Shown here piece after piece: positions 38,586-50,357 of a stretch of DNA of 64,000 nt. The notes beneath the pieces are model-generated. The model worked only from the letters and a program-made list of their open reading frames with translations, made no database searches and was not told where the DNA came from. This DNA is from Bifiguratus adelaidae (taxonomy: Eukaryota > Mucoromycota > Endogonomycetes > Endogonales), in the NCBI GenBank assembly GCA_002261195.1, contig MVBO01000018.1:1-64000 (forward strand), in the 5' to 3' direction. A program made the translations under genes and the position numbers. The first letter of the stretch is position 1, and each line of letters begins with the position of its first letter.

Positions 38586-41500
38586 TCATTTATCCACCAC
38601 AAGACGATTACAGGACAGACAAAGCATGATTTGCTGTTCTTGATTGAGAGAAACGAATCGCTTGAATTCATTACCTCCGCAGGCATCACAGATAAAGGAG
38701 CCAGTCTTGTTGGGATCGGCGGTGACACTGGTGGTGGCAGACATGCTGACAAAAGTGGCATCGGGTGTACGTCTCGCCTTGGCAATGAGATTGCTGACTG
38801 TGGAGCGTGACGAGGGTGAATCGGTGCCTTTGGCCTTGTCGAGGAGAAGGGACTTTTCACTTGCAAAAGTTGAAGATTCGGATGGAGGGGCAAATGAAGA
38901 GTTTGATGCGAGTTCCTGCGGTAGATAAACACCACAATCATTTCTCCATACTCTGATTCGCCCTTGGAGATCTGCAGATATGATGATATCGCCATCTGGG
39001 TACGTGTATTTTGATCTTGAGTCAACACTTCCACTAGAACCTGAGAATATTGAATCTCCATCACTTGTTTCACTGCGATGTGGGACAATGGTATTGGAGA
39101 AGATCAGATCGGTACCCAACGAGGCTAATCTTTGCTTGGTCTTGATGGGGGCAAACACGGCTGCGGTCGTGGTATCATTGTGGGCTAGGCAAAGATTAAG
39201 ATATTGCAGAGTCTGCAGTGGCTTTTCCCTTACCTTCAAAGCACTCGTATCCACTCTTTAAGGAATCCTTAACTTTTTCCTTTCGTTTTCTTAGCCACCC
39301 CCCTACGCGTCGCGTTTGCGTTGTTACTGATTCACCGACTGGCAATGCCTGCATCACTTGCTCACCCCAGGCGCCAAGTTGTGCTGCTGTCTTTTGGATG
39401 TGCCGATAGCCAGTATGTTCGGCATTATGTAAAAAAGGGAAAATGACCCCTTGCTGCTCCGAGTCCCAGATATATACATGACGATCCTCGGATGCGCAGA
39501 TTACGTGTTTGCTATTGTCACTGTAGAGTTTTGATTAGAGCAGATGATCTTTTGCTCAAGCCAGGACTTACCTAAATGACGCTCTAATTTGGCTGTTGTA
39601 GTTTTCTAAGCCTTTATATTTACACTCTATACTTTTGTCTTTGATGTTGATCAATCGAATTCGAGAGTCATTGCTTGTGACGAGTAGTTTCTCCTTTCCG
39701 GGAGGCATTCCAGGCATTGGTTCTATTCCCGTGATTTTGCAGTTGACCTTTTGTGTGCCGTGTTTTTGTGGCGATGATAAGGCAATCTGAGTATTGTATC
39801 GCAGTCCTTCCGTCTCGTAAAACAAGCACGTTCCTTGATGGGTACCAGCGCAGACGGTTTTGCCGTCATTGGTAAATGTGACTGCAGTGATGAATTGCGA
39901 ATCAGGCGTCTCCACCCACTGCGCGACCTTCTTGTCAGGTATATTCCAAAGTCGTAATTTTGCGTCCAATGCGCCGGAAAGGAAGAATCGATCATCTTTT
40001 GGATGGAAGGCGATAGATGTCACGAAATCTAAATGTTGAAATATGCAAAGGCACTCTTGACGGGAAACATGCCATAGACGAACAGTCTTGTCCATCGAGC
40101 TTGAAAGCAAAAAGTTATTCCGTGACCAAGCCAGATCCAAAATGTCGGCCGAGTGCCCAATATACTCTCGGGATGGAGCTTCGTTGAAAACCCGGACATC
40201 CATGGACGAACTTTGCATCGAATACCAGCTGCTTGTACGGCTTTGAGGATTGGATTCATCTGCTTGTTTTTGCGCCGGACCGTTACGGCTTCTCGCATGA
40301 CCGGTATCGTCAGTAGGGGAGATGACGTCCCATACACGGATGACCCTATCTCGTCCACCAGCAGCAAGATGCTTTCCATCACGGCTAACTTTCAAAACCC
40401 AGATTGCGCCCTTCCGTCGCCGCTTTTCCTGTGCTTTTCTTGACGAGCCACCTTTGTTGCTCGACGTATTCCGGGAATGGCTGCTTGCCAGACTCTTGTC
40501 AGATGTGGTCTCGTAAGACTCAAACGAGTCTGCAGAAAGTTGATGCTTATGACCCCGCTTCTTCGCAGACATGCTTAGCGTTTGGGCGAGAATAAGCCGG
40601 GAGAAATGTTTCGTTGCCTGATTGTGAGTTTTGACCTTTCAAGAATGTCAGCAAATTTTGTGTAGCTTAGCTGAATCGAGATAGGTTTTACCTTGACATA
40701 TTTCATTTTTGAGCTAACTGACTCGCTGTCATTGATTGTGGTACTTGGATTTGTGGACATGGACGTCGGTGGGGGGGTGAATGTGTTTGCTTCGACAGCT
40801 AGTGTTGAAGAAGCTGAGTGAGAAGCTGACCGTAAAGATACAGAGTCCTGACTTGAAGAATCTTTTATCCTTTCAGGGGTGATAGTGGAAATTTGGGAAT
40901 GAGAAGAAGTTCGCCTTTCTCGTACTACAGCGGGTAGCTGCAGCAGATCTGGAGCTACGGTCATGGATAGGGATCGCTTAGCATTAAGATTCGGAGAGTC
41001 TAGTGGACTCAGTTTACCGGCTGTTGCGGGTGTGGAGCTCACGGATCTTAGGCTGGCATCCGAGGGCCTCTTCTTGACCGCCATATGGTTCAAATTGAAA
41101 AATGAGGAAACGCGCCTTGGACCCCTACTTGAAGATATAAGTGTTACAATGGATCATATATGGAGCGGTCAAGAGAATGTTAAGCCACCAACCTTCTGGG
41201 AGATGATTGGTGCGCTTTGGCAGAATCTTCACTTCTTGTCATTTGGCTCTCACTAGATTCGTTAGGGGTAGGCTTTGGCGAAGCTCTATTTGTTCTGATG
41301 TCATCTTGATGTTTCAATGAAAGTTTCGTGTCACTGTAGGTGCTGCCACGAGATGTTCGTCGAGGAAAAGCCTGACCTTGTATGGAAAGTCCACTAAGTT
41401 GTGAATTACTGCTGCGTCGCTGCATATATTCGCCCGGAGAAGCAATCGTGATCTGTCCTGACGGCTCAAAGTGAAGTCCTTGAATAGGGGAATGCGGAGC

Positions 41501-41854
41501 TGAACCGAGCGTTACAACAGGCCGAAAGTCATTAGGAGATTCTTTGGATAACCGACGCTCAATATCCTTTGAGATTGGCTCGCCGTGCCTTGATGGTGTT
41601 ATCGAATCTGTGGGGTAAGAAGGTTACCAAGACATCAGGAGTTAGAATATGCGCTATATGCCTGAGCACTTGGAAATGACATTTACCTGAGTCGTCAAGT
41701 GGATACTCTGCTAGCTTTGAACCATTCTACAATAGCAAAGGCACTTTAGCATGATGTGATCTCTTGACAGCGCTGGTAGTCAACTTACGTCTAAGGCTGA
41801 GCCCCCGTTGCCTACTATTCCCAGAAACTCTGGTAGCCTGACAGAGCTAGCCAT
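38586..41854 (-). CDS. WDR44-like WD40-repeat protein
   Basis: Seven exons (41789-41854, 41687-41726, 41193-41607, 40692-41124, 39572-40635, 39234-39520, 38586-39184) give 967 aa. The N-terminal third is Ser-rich and unstructured. The motif KVKTHNQATKHFSRLILAQ, followed by GAIWVLKVSRDGKHLAAGG, is the typical entry to the WDR44/Dgr2 beta-propeller. Repeats continue with HSADILDLAWSRNNFLLSSS, HLDFVTSIAFHP and NSKHVICASEDRHVYIWD. Near the end CDACGGNEF ... CLSC may bind zinc. The mammalian relative binds Rab11 and acts in endosome recycling; a vesicle-traffic role here is inferred. The short exons 1 and 2 were set by frame and splice sites. Confidence 0.85.
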
Positions 41855-42383
41855 ACTCCAGCTCTGAAAGCAATATCGTCTACCAGTTGCCAATCCTCTA
41901 CTCCATGTAGACTTGACAAACCGCAGTTTAGCCGAAGGAACGTCAAAAAGCGAATGGTTGAATTGCGAGTCACAATTGAACCGTTATTCTCCTTGATTTG
42001 CGCTTCCCTTCAATGAAGAGCAATGAGGGAGGAACATTGGATCAATTGGAAAGAGATGGAGCGTATTGTCTGTGGTACAATAGTTGGTGCATACCAGCTA
42101 GAACGTCTCTTGAGGTGACACAAAAGTAATAAGCTTCGCAAGCCATGCATGAGACCACGTGCGTGCACTACGGATATGGGGATATGAAGTGTTACGACTC
42201 GGTGAGATTTGGATTCCTGGCGAAGATACAAGGATGGCGCTAGACACATCATCAGTGCATGTAGAACTTTGGAAGGATATTCGATGCCAAGCGCTTGCCA
42301 AGACCAAGATGAAGTTGGAATCATTAAGCATGGATCAGAATAATACTTGTTCTCTCAATGAACAATTTCGACATGTGGATAAT
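41855..42383. other. Intergenic region, tandem minus-strand genes
   Basis: About 530 bp between the coatomer alpha stop and the WDR44-like start. It must hold the former's 3' end and the latter's promoter. A CACGTG core lies near 42157. Nothing else is seen. Confidence 0.5.
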
Positions 42384-45300
42384 CTAAACAAACAACCGCA
42401 ATCCACTGGCATTACCTCCCACCTTGGCCACCTCACACACCTTACAGACAGTGCCTTCATAATCCGTCTTGTACTGTGCTGAACAGTACGAGCATTGGAT
42501 GGAAGGACTGCCTTTGTAGATGGGTGTGAACGACGCTGCGCACACGGTAAACGGATTGAACTGGTCAAAGTCCAGGCTAATTGCATCATTCGGGTTGCGA
42601 TCGGCGGCAGCCTGGATTTGTCGTGCCATTTGTGCCACCTTGGGAGGAGGATTCGTTTCGAGTAGACGTCTGGCAAAAAATGCGGCGGATGAAATGTTTT
42701 CCTTTTTGAAGCAGAGCTGAGCGGCAGATTGTAAGGCGAGCTGCAAATGTTGCGGTTGCAAATCGCAATTTGTAAAGTATGCTGCGAGTTCAAGCATCCT
42801 TTGGTTCTCTTCCGGACTCTCTTGAGCAAGAGAACGTCGTGCTTGCTCCATGCTCAGACCGAGTACATATTCGCGGCATACGTGAATGAGTTGCTTCACC
42901 TGTTAACATAAAGGCATCAATCCCTCAGTGCCGCTTCATTCATCCGTTTATGCTTTCCCTTACCTCTTCTGCTTCCGTCTGGTTCGCTACAACAGTGAGG
43001 AGGAGGGTTTGTAGCATTGATTTGAATTGAGCGGTGGCATTCTGAAACTTGCCACCTTTTGTAAGGGCATACGCAACCTGCAAATCCCTGGTGGAAATCT
43101 TTTCAAAGCTGTTGACCGTGACAGGCAGAGCACGTCGATAATCCTGATCGTTATAGTTTCGTCGTAAGTGATAGAATATGGAAGGCGCAGACGCATTGGC
43201 AGGAAGCGACACCCTTGTAGCTTGGTAGATGGACAAGAAGAGCGGCTTTAGAGGAGCAAAGTTGACAATGCCAGCCTGGCGGTTCAAAATCTAGACTGAT
43301 GTGAATAACAGCACAAGATATTCTCTACCTTAGCCAATATGTCTTACCTGCATAGCGGTTTCGAACGAACCAGCCGCAACGTGATCACCGGCAACTGCTG
43401 AATTACCAACCCAGATGGCTGATTCGTTGAGTCCGGGTGTGGGTGCGACGAATTCAGTGGAGGCGGCAGCAGCTTCTGCCTCGGCAACTTCAGGCTCCAT
43501 TGGCACGCTCACGTCTATGTCTAAGTCCCATCCGCCGTCTTCATTGCCGCCCGTCAAAGCCATATCAATATCCTCCTCAACGTCTCTTCCATTGATATCC
43601 AAAGCACTCATACCAAAATCATCTCTCGCTTCCCATTCAGCGGCCAAATCATCGAAGCCGTTGGTCTCCGCATCATGGTAGCCATTTTGACCTTCAGCTG
43701 AGAAAGCACGTTCAAAGAAAGACTCCGCAACTGGCAGTAGCGGCCAGTTGGCGTTTCCAAAATTCTGCAAAGCCTTGACTGGTTGTAAAGGTTGTTGCTC
43801 CATTTGAGGCAAGGTGATTTCTTCCTCCGTCATACCGGCAGAAGCTAAGATTTCTTCGGCCTCCTCGACCATTCCGTATGTCTTGGCAGTGAGATATGCC
43901 ATGGGTACTGCTCAAGGATCAGTAACGTTCTACTTATACAAAGGTATTTGCACTCACGTTGGCCAACTTCCCGAAGCAATTTGACTCGTTCTGCAACGTC
44001 ATCAAGATACAGCGCATTATGGAAGCGTGACATTTGATCGCCTCGAAGTTCGGCAATCTTCATCATCTTGTTGAGCTTGTCCTTGTTGCCAGTGATGAGG
44101 TAGATGAACGATAGTCGGTCGAAATTTTGAACTCGTTGATATGACATTTCGACAACTTGATGGTTGCCTTGACGAAGAGCCTCCATACCGAGCTTGATCC
44201 ATATCTCCTGTTTATCGATGGCTTTCGCGGTTTCAACGGCTACCTCAAGGTTACCGCATTCGATGGCCAACTCGAATCGGGTCTTTTCTTCTCGGACGAA
44301 GTGCAACGCAACCTCTGGGTATCCTTTCTTTTGCAAATATGCAATGATTGACTGTCCTACTAGGTTTGATGTTCGAATGATGTGAAGAACTTCATCGAAA
44401 TTCTTCTTGACTAACGCCAGCTTGAAGCGGTATTCCGTGGGATCGATAGCGATTACTCGTGGCTTACCGTCACGATCCAATACATGAACACCTTTGCCCT
44501 TGACTCGGGTAAGATATACCGGCTGCTCCAGGGTTCGAATTATACCGTTGTCTCCTTGAGGAAGAACATATTTGATGTGATTCAAAGTGCAATAGATGAA
44601 AACGCCAGCATCATCCCATGCTCCACTCTTCACTCGAATAGTTTCATGAGTCAAACAGCTCTGCTCGAGGTTCTTGTTTGCAATTGTGATGGTGTGCTTG
44701 CTCAGCAGAGCTACCATAGACATATCGTTGGACCAAATAACATATTTGACCGGTGGCGTGTTAATCTCTGCAATTGTTCTTCGTTGCTGCACATCATATA
44801 GAATGACTGAGTTCGGCGTCGCCAAGAGCAAGTTACTTGTTCCAGCGTAGAAAATCTCGTTTACTTGGGTTGGTGTCTTGAAGGACTTGGTGACCGTGTT
44901 ACTTAAGTCGCGAACCTGGATTTGCTGATTCGTAGCGTCCAAGACTGCAAAGCGGTTACGAGCGATGAAGACAGCTGAGGAACCAGAGCCCCGTCGGATA
45001 TCACCAGACGGCTCAGAAGCCTCCCCAGAGAAATCTTTGGGTAAATTGAGCAATTCGTACGTTCCACCGTCAACAGTCTGAGGGGATTCAGTTAGCAGGT
45101 AGCCGCTAATGTCGAACATCAGTCACTTACAGAGGTGATCAATACAGCCTTTTCGGCCGGATTGTACGACAGAGAGCGCGGCTGTGTGTACTGATTGCCA
45201 GACTTTCTGATAGAAAGTATAGGATTATCAGTATTGTTGGTGAAATCAAGTGCATGAAGGAACTTGTCCTTGACGTAAAACAACTGATTTTGATACACTT

Positions 45301-46477
45301 GATACGCTGGTCTCTCGCGCTCGAGTTTGAATACAATCAACCCATTGTCATGGCCCGCGGCAAAGAGATTAAGCTCTGGGTGAGCGGTGAGTATCCAGAA
45401 GCGATCTTGATCCCGTCGGAACGTCGCGACGGCAGTGCGTTTAGACATATCCCAAACTCTAACGGATTTGTCCTCGCCGTTGGAAAGGATGAACTCTTGT
45501 CGAGGATGGAAAATTGCGCAAAGCACGTTGTTGAAATGGCCTCTGCAAGTATCGACTTCCCAAGCCTTCGTGTCATTCATCCTCCACAACTTCACTTGTC
45601 GGTCATCACCTGCCGAGACAATCAAAGGCAGTGTGGGGTGGAAAGATACCCAGTTGACACCGCGATCATGTCCTTCGAGTACGTATTTCACTACAGCATC
45701 AGTATTGCCGAAGAGATCCGGTTGCTGGTTCTGGCGCATGAAAGGATCCTCATAAGCATTTGCTTGTGGTGCCTGATTTTTCTTACGAAGTCCTATGACG
45801 CAAAAAATTTAGCCCCATGAGTCTAGCTCAAGCGCACGAACAGCTTGACATACCAGAAATGTCCCAAACACGAACAGTGAGATCCATACTCGCACTAACC
45901 ACCAAGTCTTCTTTCGGGTGGAACTGAGCGCACATAACATAGTGGTTATGGCCGGTAAGGATGGCTATGCAATTCCTGGATTGCCAATTCCATATCCTTA
46001 TGGTTTGATCATCTGATGCGGAAATGATCCAGGGGTATTCATGATGAAAGAACACGGTTCGGACATAGTCCAAATGGCCATTCAATGTAAAGAGACACCG
46101 CCGGCTCTTGTAGTTCCAGACCTTGATCTTGTAATCGTCACCAGCGGACACGAAAAGAGGTTGAGTGGGATGGAACGAAATGCCACGAACAGGACCTGTG
46201 AAAGATTCAGTGTCATGTCAAGGGCATGTCGCAGTCATCACAATCGCGTGTTACTCACCATCGTGCTCATCAAAGCGTTCCAACAGTGTCCCCATTCTAT
46301 AGTCCCATAGTTGAATGCATCCATTGTGCAAAGCGGCTAGAATCCATGGGCGCTTCGGGTGGAAAGCTACCCCTTTGACTCTGTTGCTCTTGGACTCGAA
46401 CTACACACCAAGGGTTAGAGATGGATGTTGCGATGGACAGGGCACGGTTGTTTACTTACTTTTGTGAGCATCCGCAT
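42384..46477 (-). CDS. COP1: Coatomer subunit alpha (alpha-COP)
   Basis: Large subunit of the COPI coat for Golgi-to-ER transport. Eight exons (46460-46477, 46259-46400, 45854-46195, 45131-45792, 43958-45077, 43348-43907, 42964-43290, 42384-42899) give 1228 aa, the normal length. It begins [20 protein letters not shown], followed by the [20 protein letters not shown] propeller and further WD repeats. The middle alpha-solenoid contains [19 protein letters not shown] and [12 protein letters not shown]. The C-terminal domain ends with the zinc-like [17 protein letters not shown], then [10 protein letters not shown]. The first coding exon is 18 nt. All junctions are in frame with conserved sequence on both sides. 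Confidence 0.97.
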
Positions 46478-47058
46478 CTTGACGGTTGTTGTTTACACAC
46501 AAGCTGAGTCTAATACGTTGTCGACAAGTGCGTCGAAGCTGGCTAGCCCTTGTATCAGATGGTTGTTCTGCAAACATCACATCAAGTCAGTGAACCTCAG
46601 CATCCCAGGCACTCGGTCCTTGAGCAATGAAACATAGCCCTCAACGTACCAGACCTCTCACTCTTCAGTCAACAACCAACAAGCGTCTCCAACAGAGTTA
46701 AACGACGCGGTGAACGTTCGTCGGTGACAAGGTAGTAGCGACGCAAAGTGAGTGACGTAGGCAATTTATTAGCCAATGAAATTGGAGCAAAACGTGTTCC
46801 ATTGTGGTCTTCTATATGGTGGTCAGCTGGAGAACAAAAAGGGACATGCAGGTGTCTGGCATTGTAACGATCTCGCGTGATAAAACTATATCAGCGAGGC
46901 AGAGAAGAGCAGCCTTTTCAATATTCGAAGAACTGGAATGCTGGACACTGTGACTTGTAGCGTCCGGCTGAAGGCGGACATGTCAATCAAGATAATCTTT
47001 ATGTCTCCCGCCGTTCTTCGGTTTCAACAAAAAGAAGATGGTCTACTTACCCTGTGAT
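46478..47058. promoter_or_regulatory. Promoter region of the coatomer alpha gene
   Basis: About 580 bp between two minus-strand genes with no supported gene inside. Likely holds the COPI gene promoter and the 3' region of the upstream kinase-like gene. Confidence 0.45.
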
Positions 47059-48626
47059 TTAACTTGCTAACGAGCCCCATGCGACATGATCTAGATTGAT
47101 AATTTCCGGGCCGTCATTGTCGTCTTCTCCAGGCCAAGAGGGTTGCAAGGCATCTATTCGTAGTGGATGCGATGCCTGTGTAGAGTTGGTGAGACACGGC
47201 TATGATGTGCGAGGATTTGCTTACATTTTCTTTGATGCGTCGTAGCATCTTTTTTGAGCTCCACATTTCGCGATGCACTTTCATAAATTCAGAATTCAAG
47301 AGCGTGAATCTGCCATCCACATCGACGAGCGATTTTGAAGGGTTTGCTTCAAGAATGGAAAGGACCGATATCTGATCTCTTCTTAGACCTTGACCAGACA
47401 GCAGCCCAACACAATCGCACTTACGAGGGTAAGATGAAGAATGGCCAGGCTACGGTCAACATTGGTATTGTCGACTTTTGGTATCTGGATGCCGAATTAC
47501 TCATGCAGACCGAAATTCTTGATGTTCGCCATTTACCTGCCACTCGTCCGCTTCCAAGCCAAGATGCTCCTGAATTAGGCGGATGTTCTTGAAGTACTTG
47601 ACGTACTTGTTCTTGCGTGGCTCAAGCGTCATGTATTTTCCGCGGATGGCGAAACGCTCCGTATGTTTTGCCTAAAGTACACACTGTCAGTCTCGGTGGA
47701 TCTGTACCTTAGCGGGTAACACACTTGGTTGCTAATGTGTATGAGGAACGGAATGCAATTCTGATGTCGGTTGGCCAGATTACGCATATTGTCTATCGAC
47801 AAATGAACTCCCTGTCACAGCATTGAACACCTGTTGCTGATAACTGCGTTAAGGACTCACCTCGATAATGAGGCTCTCTCGGCGTGCGTTGTAATTATCA
47901 ATGATATCGTTGATTCTTCCGCACACCAAATTACTTTGTTCCTCAAAACCAGTAATGACGCCTTGTTCATCGTCCGAACCTGTGTACAATCCTTCTGAAC
48001 AGTGATAGGAGGAGGCCCAAAGCACGGGATGTACTTCTTTACTGTAATAGTTGCGTAGAAGCTGGCGCACATTGTCTAAATGCAGTTTTAGTCTGATGCA
48101 ATGTCCCATACACCTCCGTAGCTTACCGGTGGAGAGAACCGTGTTAATCCCTATTCTCTGGGCTAGCAAGCTTGCCAAGGTACTTTTGCCGCATCCCGAT
48201 GTACCTCCTGGATAAGGACATGAGCTAGGAATCAGTGAATAGCCCACGTCTTACCGAGAAGAATAACGACAGACTGTTGATGGCTCTTTATCTTCCACCC
48301 GACGGAGAGATCCGACGGCGTTTTGTTGTACTTGAACTGTAAGAGAGTCTGCTGAATGGCGGCTAGAAAGTCGGCCAATCCTACAGGATGATTGGCTGTC
48401 TTTGCAAACTGATCGCAAACAAGGACTAGCCAAAGGCGCGTCAGCCCGAACCCCCTCTCCGAGGTTGTTCCATATATCGCTTACCAGCAACCCGACTTGC
48501 ATGTTGCTCCTTACAGCCAATAAAGACTAGGAAACTCTTGAGGTCATGGAGGGAGTAGAGTTGAACGTGCTCTTGCGCATTACAGTGATTCAGTATTACA
48601 TGTCGAACAGGTATAACTTTGGTCAT
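47059..48626 (-). CDS. 2-phosphoglycerate kinase-like P-loop protein
   Basis: Nine exons (48485-48626, 48255-48425, 48127-48207, 47861-48075, 47725-47811, 47537-47671, 47425-47484, 47225-47371, 47059-47175) give 384 aa. The core is [22 protein letters not shown] (Walker A), then [42 protein letters not shown] and [12 protein letters not shown], and [17 protein letters not shown]. These match the 2-phosphoglycerate kinase-like group known from archaea, where the enzyme makes 2,3-bisphosphoglycerate. Activity in this fungus is not established; other phosphotransferases share the fold. Six introns are phase 0 or 1 and each restores conserved sequence. Confidence 0.83.
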
Positions 48627-48708
48627 GAAACGCGACGCTCTCTAAATTTCACACACTACATCCTATATACAACGCGTAGAAATATATACATTGCGATCAA
48701 CGCAGGTT

Positions 48709-49149
48709 TCATAATGTTATTCGAAAGCGACTTTGCTTCTTCTTGAGCTGTCTCTCGGGCTCCAGCCAAGAGGATGCGTGGTTGGGAGGCGAAGTGGGTT
48801 CAATTAATGGTTTTGCCTTGAAGAACTGGCTGAATGCCTTTTTGCGCTCGAATCCTCCTGCCACGCAAATGGCACAGAAACGCTCGTTGCAGTCCTCGCA
48901 CAGCGTCCCAAAGGAATTGCCGCATTCAAGACATGTTGCTTCTGTGACGCTTTCGTGATAGCAACCCTTCTTGTTGGGTGGTGGATGGCCATTACAGACA
49001 GCGCAAAGTATATCTTGACAAAGCGTGCAGTAATAAGCGTCTGGTTGCTTACACCATATGCATTGATGCCGTTGCTGATGTTTATGTGAACAACTGACTT
49101 TGTCGGCCGACGGTGGCCGGTAAGGGATGTATCGTGGATTGGAGGACAT
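48709..49149 (-). CDS. Cys/His-rich zinc-binding protein, unknown
   Basis: Single exon, 146 aa. Between residues about 19 and 95 many CxxC and CH pairs occur: CSHKH, CIWCKQ, CTLCQDILCAVC, CLECGNSFGTLC, CEDCNERFCAIC. This predicts two or more cross-braced zinc sites, like B-box or FYVE-type small domains. A basic tail RQLKKKQSRFR follows. The start at MSSNPRYIP was preferred over an ATG 108 bp upstream because the added segment is hydrophobic and non-conserved in look. No family is recognised with confidence. Confidence 0.68.
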   Translation of the reverse strand: MSSNPRYIPYRPPSADKVSCSHKHQQRHQCIWCKQPDAYYCTLCQDILCAVCNGHPPPNKKGCYHESVTEATCLECGNSFGTLCEDCNERFCAICVAGGFERKKAFSQFFKAKPLIEPTSPPNHASSWLEPERQLKKKQSRFRITL

Positions 49150-50357
49150 GAAGATGGCACACAAGTTGAAAAGAGGGCTGGTGAAGGGTAGGAAAGAAGG
49201 GATCGTTGAAGACGGCGTGGATCTGGCATTCGAGATATAAGAGTTCAAACAACGCACATTTTCGATCCTGAAAAGCCCAATAAGTCAACCTCCATAGGAG
49301 TGTTTGTTCGGCAGGTATGGGATCTTCTCTCTTTGCATTATCCAGGATCCTAAAATGTACCCCTTAAGCAGACCGACTGCTATGTTGTTCAGTGCTTTAC
49401 ACCGGGCACACGTGGTATCCGCAGTGAGCCATTACCCCTTTGAGGAATCTCATGACTCCGGCAGACCCCTGAGAATGCATGGTTACGGCAGCTTGGCGTG
49501 GCTAAGGTGGACTTAAATGGATACGCTATGGAGAACAACGTGAGGACTTGCAAGGAGCCACGCCACTTCCATCTGTCGTGTTTCGAAGCTAGCATTCCTT
49601 TGTGTCTTAATCTGTTATCCCTAAAAAGGTCCCCATGGTCAACGTGGCGTTGGACAGACAATCCTGAATCTAGATTTCAGAGATGCAGAGGGTACACACT
49701 GTGTTTTATGTCTAGCAGAGACCACTTTCAGCATGGACCGGTGCATGCCAAGTAAACAGCAATATACAATATGGCAGATTCCATGCATTGTGTAACCGGT
49801 ACGCGCGTGGCGCGCCGATTGGTGCGATTTCATATGAGTGCGAATGCCTGCCCCTTTCCGCGACATCGACGAGCCAATCGCGAGCCCAGTAGGAGACGGA
49901 GCTCACTCTCGTCCCTGCGCGTTAACAGACAACAGCATCTCGACCATGTGCACAAAAAGAAAGCCACAATGCAACGCGACGTGCCTGAAAAACCGACAGT
50001 GTCCTGGTCACGGGTATTGCTCGCCCTATGCTTCCACGCGACACGCGTATGGTAGCTTGGGGGAATGAGCGAATTTCGGTACTTGCCCAAGATCTGATCT
50101 CCCAGGCTCACTTACAGAAGCTACCAAAAGTCCTGTGTTTGTTATTTCCCGTTGATATTGAGATTGCTGGCTTTTACGCCTGCGGAGAATTTTCACAGAG
50201 GGTGTAAGTAGCCTCATTTCCGATTGGAAGAATTAGCCATTGTTTCCTGACCGATATCAAATGCAACGGTACATGCAGCAAAAGTCAATGGCCAGGCTAG
50301 TCAATCGTCAAGGCGTGACGCCCGTCTTTCTCATTTGTGTCTGTGCGCTTTGACGGA
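49150..50357. other. Intergenic region of about 1.2 kb
   Basis: The divergent space between the zinc protein and the arrestin-like gene. Short open frames exist (longest 94 codons at 49771-50055) but none resembles a known family. It probably carries both promoters and long 5' UTRs. Confidence 0.4.

Noticed and set aside
46385-46410. GTTCGAGTCC, resembling a tRNA B box on the minus strand
   Set aside because: It is the start of coatomer alpha exon 2 (coding FESKS); no A box or cloverleaf surrounds it.
47335-47592. 85-codon plus-strand frame
   Set aside because: It is antisense to exons 6 to 8 of the 2-phosphoglycerate-kinase-like gene, whose junctions fit conserved sequence.
49771-50055. 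94-codon Arg-rich open frame
   Set aside because: No family resemblance, composition typical of a chance frame in GC-rich spacer.
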